A stretch of DNA of 64,000 bases, from NCBI RefSeq assembly GCF_000328565.1, contig NC_019966.1, positions 1,860,001 to 1,924,000 of the forward strand. The letters are read 5' to 3'. The notes beneath the pieces were generated by a model. The model searched no databases. It saw only the letters and a list, made by a program, of their open reading frames with translations, and was not told the origin of the DNA. The DNA is from Mycobacterium sp. JS623. GTDB lineage: Bacteria; Actinomycetota; Actinomycetes; Mycobacteriales; Mycobacteriaceae. Position numbers and translations under genes: made by a program. Shown here piece by piece: positions 62,034 through 64,000 of this stretch (the first letter of the stretch is position 1; each line of letters begins with the position of its first letter).

Positions 62034-63062
62034 GTGAAGGACAACCTGCTCGGTGCTAGCTGGCGTCTGGCGATCTTTACCGTGGTATGCCTCCTTACGC
62101 TCTTCGCATTGTTGCTTGTCTTCGCGCAGTTGCGATTTCAGCCCGAGAAGGTCTACCGCGCTGAATTCACCAATGGATCGGGATTGAAAGAAGGCAATTT
62201 CGTCCGCATCGCCGGGGTAGAGGTCGGCAAGGTCAAGAAGATGTCGATCGAAGCGAATTCTCTTGTTCTCGTCGAATTTTCAGCTGACGATTCCGTTGTC
62301 CTCACCGAGGGGACACACGCTGTCATCCGCTGGGCGGATACCGTCGGCAATCGCTACCTCGCTCTTGAGGAAGGCGCGGGGGATTCGAAGCGACTCGGCC
62401 CTGGGGCGACCATTCCACCAAGCCGTACGCAGCCGGCGCTGGAATTAGACGCGCTGGTCGGCGGTTTCCGACCGTTGTTTCGTGCACTCGATCCCGATCA
62501 GGTCAACGCACTGTCCGGTCAACTCGTCGCCGCCCTGCAGGGGCAAGGCACCACGATAAGTTCGTTTCTGGCCCAAACGTCGGTTGTGACAAACACGTTG
62601 GCAAACCGCGACGACCTCATCGGTGAGGTGATCACAAACCTCGGCACGGTGCTGCAGTCGTTGGGTGATCAAAGCCAACAGGTCGACAAGGCCGTCGTCG
62701 CGGTGTCCGAACTGATGAAGGGCCTGGCCGAGCGAAAGACAGACATTGCGAACGCGGTGGCATCCACCGACGCAGCAGCGACGTCGGTGACCGACCTTCT
62801 CACTCGTGCGCGCCCGCACGTGCAGAAGGTGGTTCATGAAACCGATCGCTCAGCAGGAATCGTGGTTGCCGACCACGAGTACTTCGACAATCTTCTGAAC
62901 ACATTGCCCGAGGCGTATCAGGCTCTGGCCCGGCAAGGCCTATACGGCGATTATTTCAGCTTCTATCTATGTGATGCGGTGCTCAAGCTCAACGGTAAGG
63001 GCGGTCAGCCGGTGTATGTGAAGGTCGCTGGCCAGACCACTGGAAGGTGCGCACCGAAATGA
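62034..63062 (+). CDS. mceB: MCE-family protein B
   Basis: A 342-residue Mce protein with N-terminal membrane helix (LAIFTVVCLLTLFALLLVFA), MCE domain (EFTNGSGLKEGNFVRIAG, VEVGKVKKM) and a helical C-terminal half ending FYLCDAVLKL. Start GTG 62034. The stop overlaps the mceC ATG. The C-terminal FSFYLCDA segment is typical of MceB members. Confidence 0.92.
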   Translation: MKDNLLGASWRLAIFTVVCLLTLFALLLVFAQLRFQPEKVYRAEFTNGSGLKEGNFVRIAGVEVGKVKKMSIEANSLVLVEFSADDSVVLTEGTHAVIRWADTVGNRYLALEEGAGDSKRLGPGATIPPSRTQPALELDALVGGFRPLFRALDPDQVNALSGQLVAALQGQGTTISSFLAQTSVVTNTLANRDDLIGEVITNLGTVLQSLGDQSQQVDKAVVAVSELMKGLAERKTDIANAVASTDAAATSVTDLLTRARPHVQKVVHETDRSAGIVVADHEYFDNLLNTLPEAYQALARQGLYGDYFSFYLCDAVLKLNGKGGQPVYVKVAGQTTGRCAPK

Positions 63063-64000
63063 AACCCTTCACTGAACGTAACCCGGTCGTCGTCGGCGCC
63101 GTCGGTGTAACCACCGCCGTGATCGTCAGCGTGCTTGCCCTTCAGTACGACAAACTTCCGTTCATCAACCAAAGTACCGAGTACTCAGCCTATTTCGCCG
63201 ATGCAGGGGGTCTGCGAACCGGCGCAGCCGTGCAGGTCTCCGGGTTCCGGGTTGGCAAAGTCTCCGATATCCAGCTGTACGGCACCCATGTACTCGTGAA
63301 GTTTGACGTCGACAACGGCATCCGTCTCGGCGAGCGCACCGAGGCGGCGATCAAGACGAAAAGCGTTCTGGGCGCCAAGGTCCTCGATGTCAGCCCCCGT
63401 GGAGACCGCCAACTAGGCGACCCCATTCCGCAGGACCGCACGCAGTCGCCCTACCAGCTGCCCGATGCGCTCGGTGACTTGTCGACGACGATCAACGCGT
63501 TGAACACCGATGCGGTATCCCAGTCGCTGGCCACGCTGGCTCAGACTTTTCAAGACACACCACCGGATTTGAAGGTCGCAGTCGAAGGTGTGGCCCGATT
63601 CGCCCAGACCATCGATGAGCGCGACGCCCAGCTGCGCCGGCTGTTGGCCAATGCCAACAAGACGACCGCCGTGCTGGCCCAGCGCAGTGACCAGGTCGTC
63701 AGCCTAGTCACCGATACCAACGCACTGATGGCTGAGCTGCTGACGCAGAGCAACGCACTCGGTGAGATCTCAGGCCACCTGTCGGCGCTGTCCAAGCAGC
63801 TATCAGGTTTCATCGCCGACAATCGGGAATCATTGCGTCCATCGCTGGACAAGCTCAACGGTGTGCTGGCGATCATCGACAACCGCAAAGAACGCCTGCA
63901 GAAAGCACTCAAGCTGGCGCCGGTGGGAACCATGGCTCTTGGCGAATCGCTGGCCTCAGGGCCGTTCTTCAAAGCCTATGTCGCCAATCTGATCCCCGGC
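63059..64000 (+). CDS. mceC: MCE-family protein C, 3' end cut by the window
   Basis: ATG 63059 overlaps the mceB stop. The visible 314 residues contain a membrane helix (VVVGAVGVTTAVIVSVLAL), the MCE domain (YFADAGGLRTGAAVQVSG, FRVGKVSDI) and the start of the helical region. The reading frame runs past base 64000 without a stop. Further mceD-F genes are expected downstream. Confidence 0.92.
   Translation, partial: MKPFTERNPVVVGAVGVTTAVIVSVLALQYDKLPFINQSTEYSAYFADAGGLRTGAAVQVSGFRVGKVSDIQLYGTHVLVKFDVDNGIRLGERTEAAIKTKSVLGAKVLDVSPRGDRQLGDPIPQDRTQSPYQLPDALGDLSTTINALNTDAVSQSLATLAQTFQDTPPDLKVAVEGVARFAQTIDERDAQLRRLLANANKTTAVLAQRSDQVVSLVTDTNALMAELLTQSNALGEISGHLSALSKQLSGFIADNRESLRPSLDKLNGVLAIIDNRKERLQKALKLAPVGTMALGESLASGPFFKAYVANLIPG

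Overview
The window is high-GC actinobacterial DNA, most likely from a Mycobacterium/Mycolicibacterium or a close relative such as Rhodococcus, Gordonia or Nocardioides. The grounds are the YrbE-MCE operon at the right end, the actinobacterial Rieske dioxygenase clusters, the etn-type alkene genes, frequent GTG/TTG starts and many 1-8 nt gene overlaps. I see no tRNA, rRNA, CRISPR array or intact insertion sequence. Family assignments were made by eye from remembered sequences, with no database search.

Region 1 (1-19,948): alkene metabolism. A cut-off sulfonate-type ABC transporter is followed by a MEDS sensor and a PucR/CdaR regulator. Then come a two-subunit CoA transferase, an NDP-forming acyl-CoA synthetase, epoxyalkane:CoM transferase (etnE), the four-component alkene monooxygenase (etnABCD), a decayed hydratase-like protein, a 2-ketopropyl-CoM carboxylase/oxidoreductase homologue (xecC-like), an (R)-hydroxypropyl-CoM dehydrogenase homologue (xecD-like) and a DMSO-reductase-family molybdoenzyme. 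Together these could take propene through epoxypropane, hydroxypropyl-CoM and ketopropyl-CoM to acetoacetate and then acetoacetyl-CoA. No coenzyme M biosynthesis gene is in the window. A 216-bp degenerate tandem duplication spans the hydratase/carboxylase junction, and the carboxylase has Tyr where the Xanthobacter enzyme has its diagnostic Phe501.

Region 2 (about 20,000-33,250): a mosaic defence and mobility island. It holds a type III-like restriction helicase whose methylase partner survives only as a C-terminal stub, an unknown gene overlapping an XRE/ImmA-IrrE protease gene, a RusA-like nuclease, a complete Gabija pair (gajA, gajB), a frameshifted HTH protein, a tyrosine integrase, a frameshifted RES toxin with an intact antitoxin, and the C-terminal end of a MobF/TraA relaxase.

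Region 3 (33,257-41,269): aromatic cluster A. It has a decayed zinc alcohol dehydrogenase, Rieske dioxygenase alpha and beta subunits separated by a ferredoxin/ferredoxin-reductase deletion chimera, a C-C bond hydrolase, a dihydrodiol-type dehydrogenase, a small GNAT-like protein, divergent IclR and XRE-cupin regulators, and a SnoaL-like protein.

Region 4 (41,515-56,797): aromatic cluster B. A minus-strand SDR and extradiol dioxygenase lie next to tandem LysR regulators. A minus-strand operon (OCD-family protein, aldehyde dehydrogenase, hydratase-aldolase) diverges from a plus-strand operon encoding a complete dioxygenase system (alpha, beta, ferredoxin, reductase), a diol dehydrogenase, a C-C hydrolase, a cyclase-family hydrolase and an FAH-family protein.

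Region 5 (56,798-64,000): a small membrane-anchored hypothetical protein, a stretch of decayed SDR and EthD-like fragments, then the start of an mce lipid-transport operon (yrbEA, yrbEB, mceA, mceB, partial mceC).
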